DNA of 64,000 nt from Rothia aerolata (lineage in GTDB: Bacteria; Actinomycetota; Actinomycetes; Actinomycetales; Micrococcaceae). The position numbers and the translations under genes are program-made. Location of the stretch: positions 248,001 to 312,000 of the forward strand of contig NZ_BMDC01000002.1 of NCBI RefSeq assembly GCF_014635585.1, written 5' to 3'. The notes under the pieces were generated by a model. That model did no database searches. It was not told the DNA's origin and saw only the letters and a list, made by a program, of their open reading frames with translations. Shown here one piece after another: positions 17,212 to 26,010 of the stretch; position 1 is the stretch's first letter, and every line of letters starts with the position of its first letter.

Positions 17212-18042
17212 ATGGCGAACTACACCGCAGCAGACATCAAGGCCCTGCGCGAGAAGACCGGCGCAGGTATGCTCGACGTCAAGAAGGCTCTTGACGAGGC
17301 AAACGGCGACCAGCAGAAGGCACAGGAAATCATTCGCGTGAAGGGCCTCAAGGGCATCACCAAGCGCGAAGGCCGTGCAACCGCTGAGGGCCTGGTAGCA
17401 GCAACCGTTGAGAACGGTGTTGGCTACATGGTTGAGGTTAACTCCGAGACCGACTTCGTTGCTAAGTCAGACCCCTTCATCGAATTCGGTAACAACGTTC
17501 TGGCAGCAGCAGTTGCTTCTAACGCTACGACCGTTGAAGAACTGAACGCAGCATCCTACAACGGCAAGACCGTCGAGGAAATGACCACCGACGCCGGTGC
17601 TCTGCTGGGCGAAAAGATCGTTGTTCGCCGCATTGCTCGCGTTGAGGGCGAGAACGTTGCTAAGTACATGCACAAGACCTCCAAGGATCTGCCCGCTCAG
17701 GTTGGCGTTCTGCTGGCTGTCAAGGGTGCTAACACCGATGAGGTTGCTCACGACGTAGCGGTTCACATTGCTGCTATGAGCCCCAAGTACCTGAACTCTG
17801 ACTCAATCCCCGCTGAGGACGTTGAGGCTGAGAAGCGCGTTGCAGAAGAAACCGCAGCTTCCGAGGGCAAGCCCGAGCAGATCATCCCCAAGATCGTTGA
17901 GGGTAAGCTCAAGGCTTTCTACAAGGAGAACACCCTGCTGGACCAGGACTTCGCAAAGGATTCCTCTAAGTCCGTTGCTAAGGTTCTCGAGGAAAACGGC
18001 GCTGAAGCAACCGCTTTCGTACGTTTCCGCGTAGGCAACTAA
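17212..18042 (+). CDS. tsf: Elongation factor Ts
   Basis: 276 aa from ATG 17212 (MANYTAADIKALREKTGAGM) with AAGGAG upstream; the frame is open further upstream, but that extension covers the rpsB hairpin and is not coding. The UBA-like N-terminus, TGAGMLDVKKAL and the MVEVNSETDFVAKSD motif that contacts EF-Tu are present. It recycles EF-Tu-GDP to EF-Tu-GTP. Located in the usual place between rpsB and pyrH. Confidence 0.98.
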   Translation: MANYTAADIKALREKTGAGMLDVKKALDEANGDQQKAQEIIRVKGLKGITKREGRATAEGLVAATVENGVGYMVEVNSETDFVAKSDPFIEFGNNVLAAAVASNATTVEELNAASYNGKTVEEMTTDAGALLGEKIVVRRIARVEGENVAKYMHKTSKDLPAQVGVLLAVKGANTDEVAHDVAVHIAAMSPKYLNSDSIPAEDVEAEKRVAEETAASEGKPEQIIPKIVEGKLKAFYKENTLLDQDFAKDSSKSVAKVLEENGAEATAFVRFRVGN

Positions 18043-18098
18043 GTTCTTTCCCGGTTCGGTGTGGGCTCATGTGATGCAACACCGAATCGATAAAGAGT

Positions 18099-18129
18099 AA
18101 GGGGAGTGCCCAACAGGGTGCTCCCCTTT
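18099..18129 (+). terminator. tsf terminator
   Basis: AAGGGGAG...CTCCCCTT stem with inner pairs and a short A-rich loop, ending in TTTG. pyrH then has its own strong ribosome site and probably its own promoter. Confidence 0.75.
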
Positions 18130-18204
18130 GTCGTATGCTGTTAGACGAGGTACATTCGTGTGCCAAAAATTTTTATCTAAAACTCTTTGGGGAGGTCTTC
18201 CGAA

Positions 18205-18948
18205 ATGGCAGATGTAGCATCAAACCCGATCCACCACGATGACACCGGACGCCGCCGCGTTCTGTTGAAGCTCTCGGGTGAGGTTTTCGGCGGAGGCCGT
18301 GTTGGTATTGATACCGAGGTAATCCGCGGCATCGCAGAACAGATTGCTGCCACCGTTGGTCAGGTTGAGACCTCTATTGTGATTGGCGGAGGTAACTTCT
18401 TCCGCGGAGCAGAACTGTCGCAGGCAGGCATGGACCGCTCTCGCGCTGACTACATGGGTATGCTCGGCACCGTGATGAATTCCCTGGCCCTGCAGGATTT
18501 CCTGGAACAGGCAGGAATTGATACCCGCGTACAGTCAGCCATCACCATGCCCCAGGTAGCTGAAACCTACATTCCCCGTCGGGCAATCCGCCATATGCAA
18601 AAAGACCGCGTGGTCATCTTCGGCGCCGGTGCCGGCCTGCCCTACTTCTCCACCGACACCGTAGCTGCCCAGCGTGCCCTAGAAATCCACGCCGACGAAG
18701 TGCTGGTAGCCAAGAACGGTGTTGATGGAATCTACACTTCAGACCCCAACAAAGACCCTAACGCCGAACGCCTCTACAACCTCACCTACGACGAAGCGAT
18801 GAAGCGCAACATCCGCGTGATGGACCAAACCGCTTTCTCCCTCTGCCGCGACAACAACGTTGCCATGCGAGTCTTCGGTATGCAGGGGGAGGGGAACGTG
18901 ACCAAGGCGCTTCTCGGCGAAGAAATGGGTACTCTGGTTACCAAGTAA
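18205..18948 (+). CDS. pyrH: UMP kinase
   Basis: 247 aa from ATG 18205; GGGGAGG at 18189-18195 decides this over the upstream TTG. Amino-acid-kinase fold: [12 protein letters not shown] phosphate loop, [13 protein letters not shown], and the uridylate-kinase [17 protein letters not shown] (as [11 protein letters not shown]). It phosphorylates UMP to UDP, feeding pyrimidine nucleotide synthesis. Ends [10 protein letters not shown]; the last 34 bp of the gene, stop included, occur a second time at 19012-19045. Confidence 0.97.
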   Translation: MADVASNPIHHDDTGRRRVLLKLSGEVFGGGRVGIDTEVIRGIAEQIAATVGQVETSIVIGGGNFFRGAELSQAGMDRSRADYMGMLGTVMNSLALQDFLEQAGIDTRVQSAITMPQVAETYIPRRAIRHMQKDRVVIFGAGAGLPYFSTDTVAAQRALEIHADEVLVAKNGVDGIYTSDPNKDPNAERLYNLTYDEAMKRNIRVMDQTAFSLCRDNNVAMRVFGMQGEGNVTKALLGEEMGTLVTK

Positions 18949-19011
18949 GAGCCTCGGAGCATTCCGCAGAATTGTTCTTTCCTCGCGCGCTCGGAAAATT
19001 CTGCTCCATCC

Positions 19012-19045
19012 CGGCGAAGAAATGGGCACCCTGGTTACCAAGTAA
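19012..19045 (+). repeat. Duplicate of the pyrH 3' end
   Basis: 32 of 34 bases match 18915-18948 (CGGCGAAGAAATGGG through CCAAGTAA), stop codon included. The 63 bp between the copies contain a palindrome, GCAGAATT...AATTCTGC, with GGAGC/GCTCC outer pairs. Confidence 0.95.
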
Positions 19046-19168
19046 TTCAATCATGTCTAATGTCCGTGCAGTGCGCCTGTGCGGGCATTAGTCATATAAA
19101 TCTACTAGACTGGTTAAAGCTGTAAACCCGGCACCAGCGTGCCGAACCAAACCAAAGGAGATCCCACG

Positions 19169-19726
19169 GTGATCGAAGAAACTCTTGCTGATGCAGGCGA
19201 AAAGATGGAAAAGTCCATTGTGGCGCTGCAGAACGACTTTGCTAACGTGCGCACCGGCCGCGCCAACCCCTCCCTCTTCTCTTCGATCAACGTCGAGTAC
19301 TACGGAACTCCCACCCCGCTGCAGCAGCTGGCTTCTTTCCAGACTCCTGAGGCTCGCACCATTCTGATTACCCCCTACGACAAGTCAGCTCTCAAAGACA
19401 TCGAAGATGCCCTGCGCAACTCCGATCTCGGCGCTAACCCCGCCAACGACGGCAACGTCATCCGCGTGGTCATGCCCGAAATGACCGAGGAACGTCGCAA
19501 GGAATACATCAAGATGGTCAGCCACAAGGCAGAGGACGCCCGCGTGGCCGTGCGCAACGTCCGCCGTCACGCGAAGACCGCCATCGACAAGTTCGTCAAG
19601 GACGGCGAAATCGGCGAGGACGAGGGCGCTCGCGGCGAAAAGGACCTCGACGCTCTGACCAAGAAGCATGTAGAGCGGGTGGACGACCTGCTCAAGCGCA
19701 AGGAAAACGAGCTGCTCGAGGTCTAA
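19169..19726 (+). CDS. frr: Ribosome recycling factor
   Basis: 185 aa from GTG 19169 (MIEETLADAGEKMEKS) with AAAGGAG at 19154; the upstream in-frame ATG lacks a ribosome site. Motifs VRTGRANPSLF, YYGTPTPLQQLA and the C-terminal helix RKENELLEV are diagnostic. With EF-G it splits post-termination ribosomes. cdsA starts 4 bases after its stop, so they are translated from one message. Confidence 0.98.
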   Translation: MIEETLADAGEKMEKSIVALQNDFANVRTGRANPSLFSSINVEYYGTPTPLQQLASFQTPEARTILITPYDKSALKDIEDALRNSDLGANPANDGNVIRVVMPEMTEERRKEYIKMVSHKAEDARVAVRNVRRHAKTAIDKFVKDGEIGEDEGARGEKDLDALTKKHVERVDDLLKRKENELLEV

Positions 19727-19730
19727 ACCT

Positions 19731-20585
19731 ATGAGCTCTGAACCTTCACAGGCATCTGCGCCTGCACAGAAACAGTCGAAGGCAGGGCGAAATTTACCGG
19801 CAGCTATTGGCGTTGGGGTGGTTCTCGGCGCGGTGGTAGTGATTGGACTTTTCTTTCAGCCCTGGGTTCTGGTAGTCACCGCGGCTTTCGCGGCGGCACT
19901 GGGCAACTGGGAGGTTGTGAGCAGTCTCAACCAGAAGAGGGGCATGGGAATTCCCATTTACCCCGCTGTGGCAACCGCCTTCGCTATGCCTTTCTTTGCC
20001 TATATCGGTGGGGGGCAGTGGCTGATCTTTGCTGTGGTAGCCTCGATTTTGGTGCTGATTGGCTGGCGCCTTTTCGGGACTAAAGACGGCATGATCATGT
20101 CGGTGATGGGCTCGGTCTTTGCCATGGGCTGGGTGCCCTTCATGCTGGCGCTGGCCATGTTGCTCTTCCGTAGCGAGAACGGCACGGCGGCAATTTTCCT
20201 CTGTATTATCATGGCCATCGGTAACGACACCTGGGGCTATGTTGCCGGGGTGCTCTGGGGTAAACACCCGATGGCGCCCAGAATTTCTCCCAAGAAAACC
20301 TGGGAGGGCTTCGCAGGCTCTATGGTGGGCTCCATTATTGTTGCGGTGGTTTCCTGCATTCTGCTGGGCATGCCCTGGTGGTTTGGTGTGATTTTGGCGG
20401 TTACTCTGGTGGTTACGGCAACCACCGGTGATCTGGCCGAGTCAATGGTGAAGCGGGAGATCGGTATCAAAGATATGTCCCACATTCTGCCGGGCCACGG
20501 CGGCGTGATGGATCGCTTGGATTCGATTGTTTTCTGCCTGGCTATAGGCTCCGTGATCTTCACGATTTTTGCTCCGGTGCTCTAG
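19731..20585 (+). CDS. cdsA: Phosphatidate cytidylyltransferase
   Basis: 284 aa with about eight membrane helices. The CDP-diglyceride synthase signature SPKKTWEGFAGSMVGS and the C-terminal KDMSHILPGHGGVMDRLDS are complete. It converts phosphatidic acid and CTP to CDP-diacylglycerol in the membrane, the precursor of phosphatidylglycerol, cardiolipin and phosphatidylinositol. Position behind frr is the standard bacterial order. Confidence 0.96.
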   Translation: MSSEPSQASAPAQKQSKAGRNLPAAIGVGVVLGAVVVIGLFFQPWVLVVTAAFAAALGNWEVVSSLNQKRGMGIPIYPAVATAFAMPFFAYIGGGQWLIFAVVASILVLIGWRLFGTKDGMIMSVMGSVFAMGWVPFMLALAMLLFRSENGTAAIFLCIIMAIGNDTWGYVAGVLWGKHPMAPRISPKKTWEGFAGSMVGSIIVAVVSCILLGMPWWFGVILAVTLVVTATTGDLAESMVKREIGIKDMSHILPGHGGVMDRLDSIVFCLAIGSVIFTIFAPVL

Positions 20586-20673
20586 GAGTCCCAGCATTTT
20601 TTGATACGGTTTTGTCACAATGGGGGTGCGGTGGTTTTCACCGTGCCCCCTGTGTAGTTAGAGGATTGAGACG

Positions 20674-21267
20674 ATGAAGCATCGCGGTGCGCGCACGATG
20701 AGCGAATTCAATACCGTAGGCGAGAAGCAACTGGGCTATAGCTGTGCCGAGGTCGATGATTTTTTTGCCGCTTTGGCCGATGATTTTGAGCTTCTGCGCA
20801 GCGGAGGAAGCCGTCAGGACGTCGCTACCTCGACTTTGATTCGCCAGCGCAGCTTTTCAGGCCAGGCAGGCGGTTACGTTCCGCAGGAGGTTGACGCCGC
20901 CCTCGACCGGGTTGAGGATCGTTTTGTGGTCTTTGAGAAAGAACGGGTGATTGCCCGTGAGGAGATCTCTGCCTGGAATGCTCGGCTGGAATCTGATGCG
21001 GAGCTGATTATGGGGCGGCTGAACAGGCCGGAGAGGCAGCGCTTCCGCCGTCCGTCAGAAAAACTGACCCGGGGTTATTTTGTGGGAGACGTCGATGCCC
21101 TGTGCGAGAGTTTGAAGGCTCATTTTCTCAGCGATGAAGAACTTTCACCGGCAATGATCCGGGAGGCAGTATTTTCTTCGGCAACCGGAGAGATCAGCTA
21201 TGAGGAAACCCAGGTTGATGCTTTTCTTGACCGCTGTGTTTCTCTGATCTTGGCAATCAAGGCCTAG
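20674..21267 (+). CDS. DivIVA-domain repeat protein
   Basis: 197 aa; AGAGG nine bases before ATG 20674. It contains at least four copies of a short DivIVA-like unit (LGYSCAEVDDFFAAL, GGYVPQEVDAALDRVEDRF, RGYFVGDVDALCESL, ISYEETQVDAFLDRC), each of the form G/S-Y-x3-V-D-x-hydrophobic. The repeats are spread along the protein rather than followed by one long coiled coil as in Wag31. It may recognise curved or polar membrane or a polar partner. The 5-gene operon ends here with a terminator; exact function unknown. Confidence 0.75.
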   Translation: MKHRGARTMSEFNTVGEKQLGYSCAEVDDFFAALADDFELLRSGGSRQDVATSTLIRQRSFSGQAGGYVPQEVDAALDRVEDRFVVFEKERVIAREEISAWNARLESDAELIMGRLNRPERQRFRRPSEKLTRGYFVGDVDALCESLKAHFLSDEELSPAMIREAVFSSATGEISYEETQVDAFLDRCVSLILAIKA

Positions 21268-21279
21268 GCTAACAAACAG

Positions 21280-21313
21280 GAGGCACCCGCTGAGACGGGT
21301 GCCTCTTCTTTTT
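21280..21313 (+). terminator. Terminator after DivIVA-repeat gene
   Basis: GAGGCACCCG/CGGGTGCCTC, loop CTGAGA, then TTCTTTTT. Confidence 0.92.
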
Positions 21314-21403
21314 AAGCAGACACAGCAAATGTGAGCCAGAATATATTTGTATGTGTTACATCTCATAGTGTACTTTAGACTTCAACTCAACAAGGAGGTT
21401 GTG

Positions 21404-21778
21404 ATGAGTGAAGCATCTGTACGCTCTGATGATCCGGTGAACCCCACCGATAACATCGACTTCACCCGTGCCCAGGTCAGCCCAGCTTTTGCTGACTTGC
21501 GAAAGAAGCACCGGAGCTTCGTTTTCCCCCTGGCTGCGGCTTTTCTCATTTGGTATTTGCTCTATGTGGTTTTGGCTATTTATGCCCCGGGCTTTATGGC
21601 AACACCGGTGGTAGGAAACGTCAATATCGGCATAATTCTCGGTCTTTTGCAGTTTGCCACCACCTTTGCTATTACCGGCTGGTATGTGGCTTTTGCCAAT
21701 AAAACTCTTGACCCCCGCGCCGCTGCCCTGCGCGACGAGATGGAATCTGGCGTCTACGCCGCAGAACGGAAAGGATAG
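21404..21778 (+). CDS. DUF485 membrane protein
   Basis: 124 aa from ATG 21404, directly behind AAGGAGG at 21392-21398; the longer in-frame start has no ribosome site. Two membrane helices after LRKKHRSFVFPLAAAFL, the DUF485 pattern. The stop is 3 bases from the symporter start, the usual pairing of a small DUF485 protein with acetate/monocarboxylate symporters of the ActP type. Probably an accessory subunit. Confidence 0.88.
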   Translation: MSEASVRSDDPVNPTDNIDFTRAQVSPAFADLRKKHRSFVFPLAAAFLIWYLLYVVLAIYAPGFMATPVVGNVNIGIILGLLQFATTFAITGWYVAFANKTLDPRAAALRDEMESGVYAAERKG

Positions 21779-21781
21779 GCT

Positions 21782-23413
21782 ATGTACCTCGCTGATACTT
21801 CCTCGGTAGTTCTGGCGGCAGAATCCACCGGCGAGACCGTGGGAACGCCCTGGATTAACATGACGATTTTTGGTGCCTTTGTGCTGGTGACCATGATTGT
21901 TGTGCTCCGCGCCAGTAAAAATAACAAGACCGCGGCAGACTACTATGCAGGTGGCCGTTCCTTCAGTGGAACCCAGAACGGCCTGGCGATCGCCGGTGAC
22001 TACCTCTCGGCGGCGTCATTCCTGGGTATTGTGGGCGCTATCGCTGTTCAGGGCTACGACGGATTCCTCTACTCCATCGGATTCCTGGTGGCCTGGCTAG
22101 TGGCCCTGCTTCTGGTGGCAGAGCCGCTGCGCAACACGGGTAAGTTCACCATGGCGGATGTGCTTTCCTTCCGTCTGAGGCAGCGCCCGGTGCGTATTGC
22201 CGCCTGTATTTCTACCCTGGCTGTGACCCTCTTCTACCTGCTGGCCCAGATGGCGGGTGCGGGTGCTCTGGTGTCTTTGCTCATGGGTATTTCGTCGAAG
22301 GCTGGTCAGTCGCTGGTGATTATCGTGGTGGGCGTGCTGATGATTCTCTACGTGTTGGTAGGTGGTATGAAGGGCACCACCTGGGTACAGATTATTAAAG
22401 CCTGCTTGCTGATTGCTGGTGTGGCTGTGATGACGGTCTGGATTTTGGGTCTTTACGGCTTCAACCTCTCATCCCTGCTGGGTAGCGCTGTTGAATCCAC
22501 CGGTAACTCAAAAATTCTTGAGCCCGGCCTCAAGTACGGCGCCTCGGAAATCACTAAGATTGACTTCATCTCGCTGGGCCTGGCCCTGGTCTTCGGTGCG
22601 GCGGGCCTGCCCCACGTGCTGATGCGCTTCTATACCGTGCCCACCGCTAAAGAGGCCCGTAAATCGGTGGTCTGGGCGATTGTTCTGATCGGTCTCTTCT
22701 ACCTCTTTACCCTGGTGCTTGGCTACGGTGCCGCTGCCCTGGTGGGGGTTGAGGCTATTGGCAATGCGCCCGGCGGTGTCAATTCGGCAGCGCCCCTGCT
22801 TGCCTTTGAGCTGGGCGGCTCTGTGTTGATGGGTATTATCGCAGCGGTAGCTTTTGCAACTATTCTTGCGGTGGTGGCTGGTCTTGCAATTACCGCCTCA
22901 GCCTCTTTCGCCCATGATATTTACACCAATGTGATCTGCAAGGGTAAGGCTGACCCCCGCAAGGAGATTCGGGTGGCTAAGACTACCGTGGTGGTTATTG
23001 GTCTGCTGGCTATCGCCGGTGGTATTGGTGCCCAGGGCCAGAACGTTGCCTTCCTGGTGGCTCTTGCTTTCGCGGTGGCTGCCTCTGCTAACCTGCCCAC
23101 CATCATCTACTCGCTCTTCTGGAAGGGCTTCAAAACCCGCGGTGCTGTGTGGTCGATGTATGGCGGTATGGGAATCTCAATTCTTCTCATTATCTTCTCA
23201 CCGGTGATGTCGGGTTCCGAGACCTCGATGATTCCCGGTGCTGATTTCGCTCTCTTCCCCCTAAGCAACCCCGGTATTATCTCCATTCCGGCGGCCTTCC
23301 TGCTGGGTTGGCTCGGCTCCTTGGGCGGCCAGCGTGAAGATGAAATCAAGCAGGCCGAGATGGAGGTCCGCTCGCTGACCGGTATTGGTGCTGAGGGGGC
23401 GATTGACCACTAG
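21782..23413 (+). CDS. Solute:sodium symporter, monocarboxylate (acetate/pyruvate) type
   Basis: 543 aa, about 13 membrane helices. SSS-family signatures: DYYAGGRSFSGTQNGLAIAGDYLSAASFLG (as YYAGGRSFSGTQNG and GDYLSAASFLG) and GAAGLPHVLMRFYTVPTAKEARKS (as GLPHVLMRFYTVPT). It is close in type to ActP and corynebacterial MctC, which take up acetate, propionate and pyruvate. DUF485 partner upstream and terminator downstream define a two-gene operon. Substrate is inferred from family. Confidence 0.88.
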   Translation: MYLADTSSVVLAAESTGETVGTPWINMTIFGAFVLVTMIVVLRASKNNKTAADYYAGGRSFSGTQNGLAIAGDYLSAASFLGIVGAIAVQGYDGFLYSIGFLVAWLVALLLVAEPLRNTGKFTMADVLSFRLRQRPVRIAACISTLAVTLFYLLAQMAGAGALVSLLMGISSKAGQSLVIIVVGVLMILYVLVGGMKGTTWVQIIKACLLIAGVAVMTVWILGLYGFNLSSLLGSAVESTGNSKILEPGLKYGASEITKIDFISLGLALVFGAAGLPHVLMRFYTVPTAKEARKSVVWAIVLIGLFYLFTLVLGYGAAALVGVEAIGNAPGGVNSAAPLLAFELGGSVLMGIIAAVAFATILAVVAGLAITASASFAHDIYTNVICKGKADPRKEIRVAKTTVVVIGLLAIAGGIGAQGQNVAFLVALAFAVAASANLPTIIYSLFWKGFKTRGAVWSMYGGMGISILLIIFSPVMSGSETSMIPGADFALFPLSNPGIISIPAAFLLGWLGSLGGQREDEIKQAEMEVRSLTGIGAEGAIDH

Positions 23414-23459
23414 CGACATGCCCGCAAGGGAAACTTTTTGAAGAAAGTTTTAAAAAATT

Positions 23460-23495
23460 GAAAATCCCCGAAAACCCGTGTTTCCGGGGATTTTC
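23460..23495 (+). terminator. Terminator after symporter
   Basis: GAAAATCCCCG/CGGGGATTTTC around a partly paired loop AAAACCCGTGTTT; T-rich on both sides. Confidence 0.85.
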
Positions 23496-23642
23496 TCTGC
23501 TTTTTCGGAGCAACTGCCCACCAAAATGGGGTATGTGAGTCAAACCATGAAGCATACTGATTAAAAAGTATGTAGACTGATTAATGGTTGAAGCGGAAGA
23601 TATAGGCGAGCGAATCGCCTCTAACCCGAAAAGGAAAAAATA

Positions 23643-23906
23643 ATGGGAATTATTGGTTGGATCGTACTCGGCCTTATCGCGGGCGCACTGGCAAAGCTCA
23701 TCATGCCCGGTAAGCAGGGCGGTGGCATCATCGTCACCATGCTTCTGGGTGTTGTAGGCGCATTCATCGGTGGTTGGCTGGGCGGCCTGCTCGGCATCAC
23801 CGGCGGTACCGATGCATTTAGCTTCAACATCGGTACCCTGGTTACCGCAGTTGTTGGCGCACTGATTGTTCTGTTCGTCTACGGACTGGTGACCAAGCGC
23901 CGCTAA
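23643..23906 (+). CDS. GlsB/YeaQ/YmgE family stress-response membrane protein
   Basis: 87 aa, three membrane helices rich in glycine: MGIIGWIVLGLIAGALAKLIMPGKQGG (as IIGWIVLGLIAGALAKLIMP), then TMLLGVVGAFIGGWLGG. This is the transglycosylase-associated/GlsB family, small envelope proteins linked to stress responses. AAAAGGAAAAAAT precedes ATG 23643. Single-gene unit with its own terminator. Confidence 0.9.
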   Translation: MGIIGWIVLGLIAGALAKLIMPGKQGGGIIVTMLLGVVGAFIGGWLGGLLGITGGTDAFSFNIGTLVTAVVGALIVLFVYGLVTKRR

Positions 23907-23948
23907 GCGATGAGCTGGCCTGCTCCATGAGATAAATCATGGGCAAAG

Positions 23949-23987
23949 ATCTCCCCACCACTGAAGAAGTGGTGGGGAGATTTTTTG
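23949..23987 (+). terminator. Terminator after glsB-like gene
   Basis: ATCTCCCCACCACT/AGTGGTGGGGAGAT, loop GAAGA, then TTTTTT. Confidence 0.95.
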
Positions 23988-24069
23988 TGCCGGAGTAGAC
24001 TGAAAATAACGTGTCTAGACCGGCTTCCCCTGGTGATCTCCAGGGGTGCCCCCTATCCCAAAGGGGAAT

Positions 24070-25884
24070 ATGAAAAGCGTTCTGCGAATCCTCCAAGCCA
24101 CCCGAGAGCTCAACCGCTACTACCTCGGAATCATTGTGTGTGCGGTGCTCACCTCAGCTACCGCCCTGCTGTCTCCCTTTATTATTAAAGGCGCTACCGA
24201 CACGGTCGTAGCCTATCTGGGTGGCGACCAAAGCCGCGGCGTCGACGTCATTATCTGGTTTGCCGTGGCCTACCTGGCGGCGCAGCTTTTCAACACCCTC
24301 TTCAGTAACATCGGCGGCTACCTGGGCGACGTCATGAGCCAGAAGATGCGCACCATGCTCTCGGTTCGCTATTTCGAGAAGCTGCTCGTCCTGCCGCTTT
24401 CATACTTTGACGAAGAACTGACCGGCACCATCATTTCCCGCTTGAACCGAACCATTATGGAAATTACCCGGTTCATTCAGATGTTCTCCAACACCTTTGC
24501 TTCGCTGCTGATTACCACGGTTTCGGTGCTGGTGATTTCGGGTATCTACTACTGGCCGCTGGCGGTTCTGCTGATTATCATCTTCCCCGTGTATTTCTGG
24601 CTGACCAGCCGCACCAGCGTCAAGTGGCAGGTCTGGGAGGGTGAGAAAAACAAGGATATTGACGTCGCTTCGGGCCGCTTCAACGAGGTGATCGGCCAGA
24701 TTCGCGTGGTGAAGTCCTTTGGCCAGGAGCGTCGGGAGCTGGGACTCTTCCGCAAGCTCTTCTTCCGCACGGTGGGCACCACCGCCCAGCAGTCGCGCTA
24801 CTGGCACAAGATGGACATCTACCGTCTGGCCTTTCTCAACATCGTTTTCTTTATTCTCTACCTCATCATTTTTGTGCGCACCATGAACGGTGACTTCAGC
24901 ATCGGCGATATGGTGCTGCTGATTCAGCTGATGGGCATGGCGGTTCAGCCCATTACCTCTTTGAGCTGGGTGGTCGATGCATCTCAGCGTGCTATCGCCG
25001 GTTCTAAAGACTACTTTGAGGTTATGGAACGACCGGTGGACGCCCGCGCCCTTGAGCTGACCCGCGGTGAAGAATCTGCGCAGAAGCCCAGGGAGATTAG
25101 GGCGGAAGTGGGTGAAGAACTCATCCGCTTCAACAACGTCACCTTCGGCTATGAGGGGGAGGACGACGTGCTCCACGGCATTGACCTCTCCATCAAACGC
25201 GGCGAAAAAATTGCTTTCGTGGGCGAATCTGGCGGCGGAAAATCAACCCTGATGGCCCTGCTGGAGGGACTCTACGACCCGCGCAGCGGCTCGGTCACCG
25301 TAGACGGTATGGATATTGTGGACGGCGATTTGGAGCAGCTGCGCTCGCAGATTGGCATGGTCTTCCAGGATGCTTCGCTGTTCTCCGGCACCATCGCTGA
25401 AAATATCTCCTACGCCCGACCCAACGCCAGCGAGAAAGAGATCCGGGAGGCGGCAATCAAAGCGAACGCCGATAAGTTTATTCGGGGCTTCAAAGACGGC
25501 TATCAGTCGATTATCGGCGAGCGCGGTCTGAAACTCTCCGGCGGCCAGAAGCAGCGGGTTTCGGTGGCCCGGGCAATCCTCAAGGATGCTCCCATTCTTA
25601 TTCTGGACGAAGCGACCTCTGCCCTGGACACCAAGGCTGAGCGGGCAGTACAGAAGGGACTGGACGAGCTAATGGAGGGGCGGACCTCGCTGATTATCGC
25701 CCACCGGCTCTCCACGATTTCTGCGGTAGACCGCATTGTGACTCTCAGGGACGGTCGGATTGATGAGGTGGGTACTCCCGCCGAGTTGGCTGTCTCGGGT
25801 GGTATCTATGCGGAGCTGCTGGGCCTGCAGTCGGGGTCCAAGGCCGATAAGAAGCGCCTGAAGAATTTTGACATCGTGGGCTAG
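24070..25884 (+). CDS. ABC transporter, fused permease and ATPase
   Basis: 604 aa from ATG 24070, behind AAAGGGG; a GTG at 24046 is in frame but lies upstream of that site. Type IV exporter half: six-helix domain (residues 1-310) with LPLSYFDEELTGTIISRL, then an ATPase with Walker A GESGGGKST (about 383), LSGGQKQRVS (about 488), ILILDEATSALD and the AHRLST switch. It should act as a homodimer to export a lipid, peptide or drug. No neighbour points to the substrate. Confidence 0.9.
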   Translation: MKSVLRILQATRELNRYYLGIIVCAVLTSATALLSPFIIKGATDTVVAYLGGDQSRGVDVIIWFAVAYLAAQLFNTLFSNIGGYLGDVMSQKMRTMLSVRYFEKLLVLPLSYFDEELTGTIISRLNRTIMEITRFIQMFSNTFASLLITTVSVLVISGIYYWPLAVLLIIIFPVYFWLTSRTSVKWQVWEGEKNKDIDVASGRFNEVIGQIRVVKSFGQERRELGLFRKLFFRTVGTTAQQSRYWHKMDIYRLAFLNIVFFILYLIIFVRTMNGDFSIGDMVLLIQLMGMAVQPITSLSWVVDASQRAIAGSKDYFEVMERPVDARALELTRGEESAQKPREIRAEVGEELIRFNNVTFGYEGEDDVLHGIDLSIKRGEKIAFVGESGGGKSTLMALLEGLYDPRSGSVTVDGMDIVDGDLEQLRSQIGMVFQDASLFSGTIAENISYARPNASEKEIREAAIKANADKFIRGFKDGYQSIIGERGLKLSGGQKQRVSVARAILKDAPILILDEATSALDTKAERAVQKGLDELMEGRTSLIIAHRLSTISAVDRIVTLRDGRIDEVGTPAELAVSGGIYAELLGLQSGSKADKKRLKNFDIVG

Positions 25885-25897
25885 CCGCCAGCGCTGG

Positions 25898-25930
25898 GGG
25901 AGCCGGTAGTTATCTACCGGCTCCCTTTTT
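25898..25930 (+). terminator. Terminator after ABC exporter
   Basis: GGGAGCCGGTAG-TTAT-CTACCGGCTCCC followed by TTTTT. Confidence 0.95.
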
Positions 25931-26010
25931 CGTTTTTTCAAGCGTCCTATCAGGAATCATAGATAAGATATTTTTATTGCAGAAACTGCACTAATTTATG
26001 AGAGGAAATT

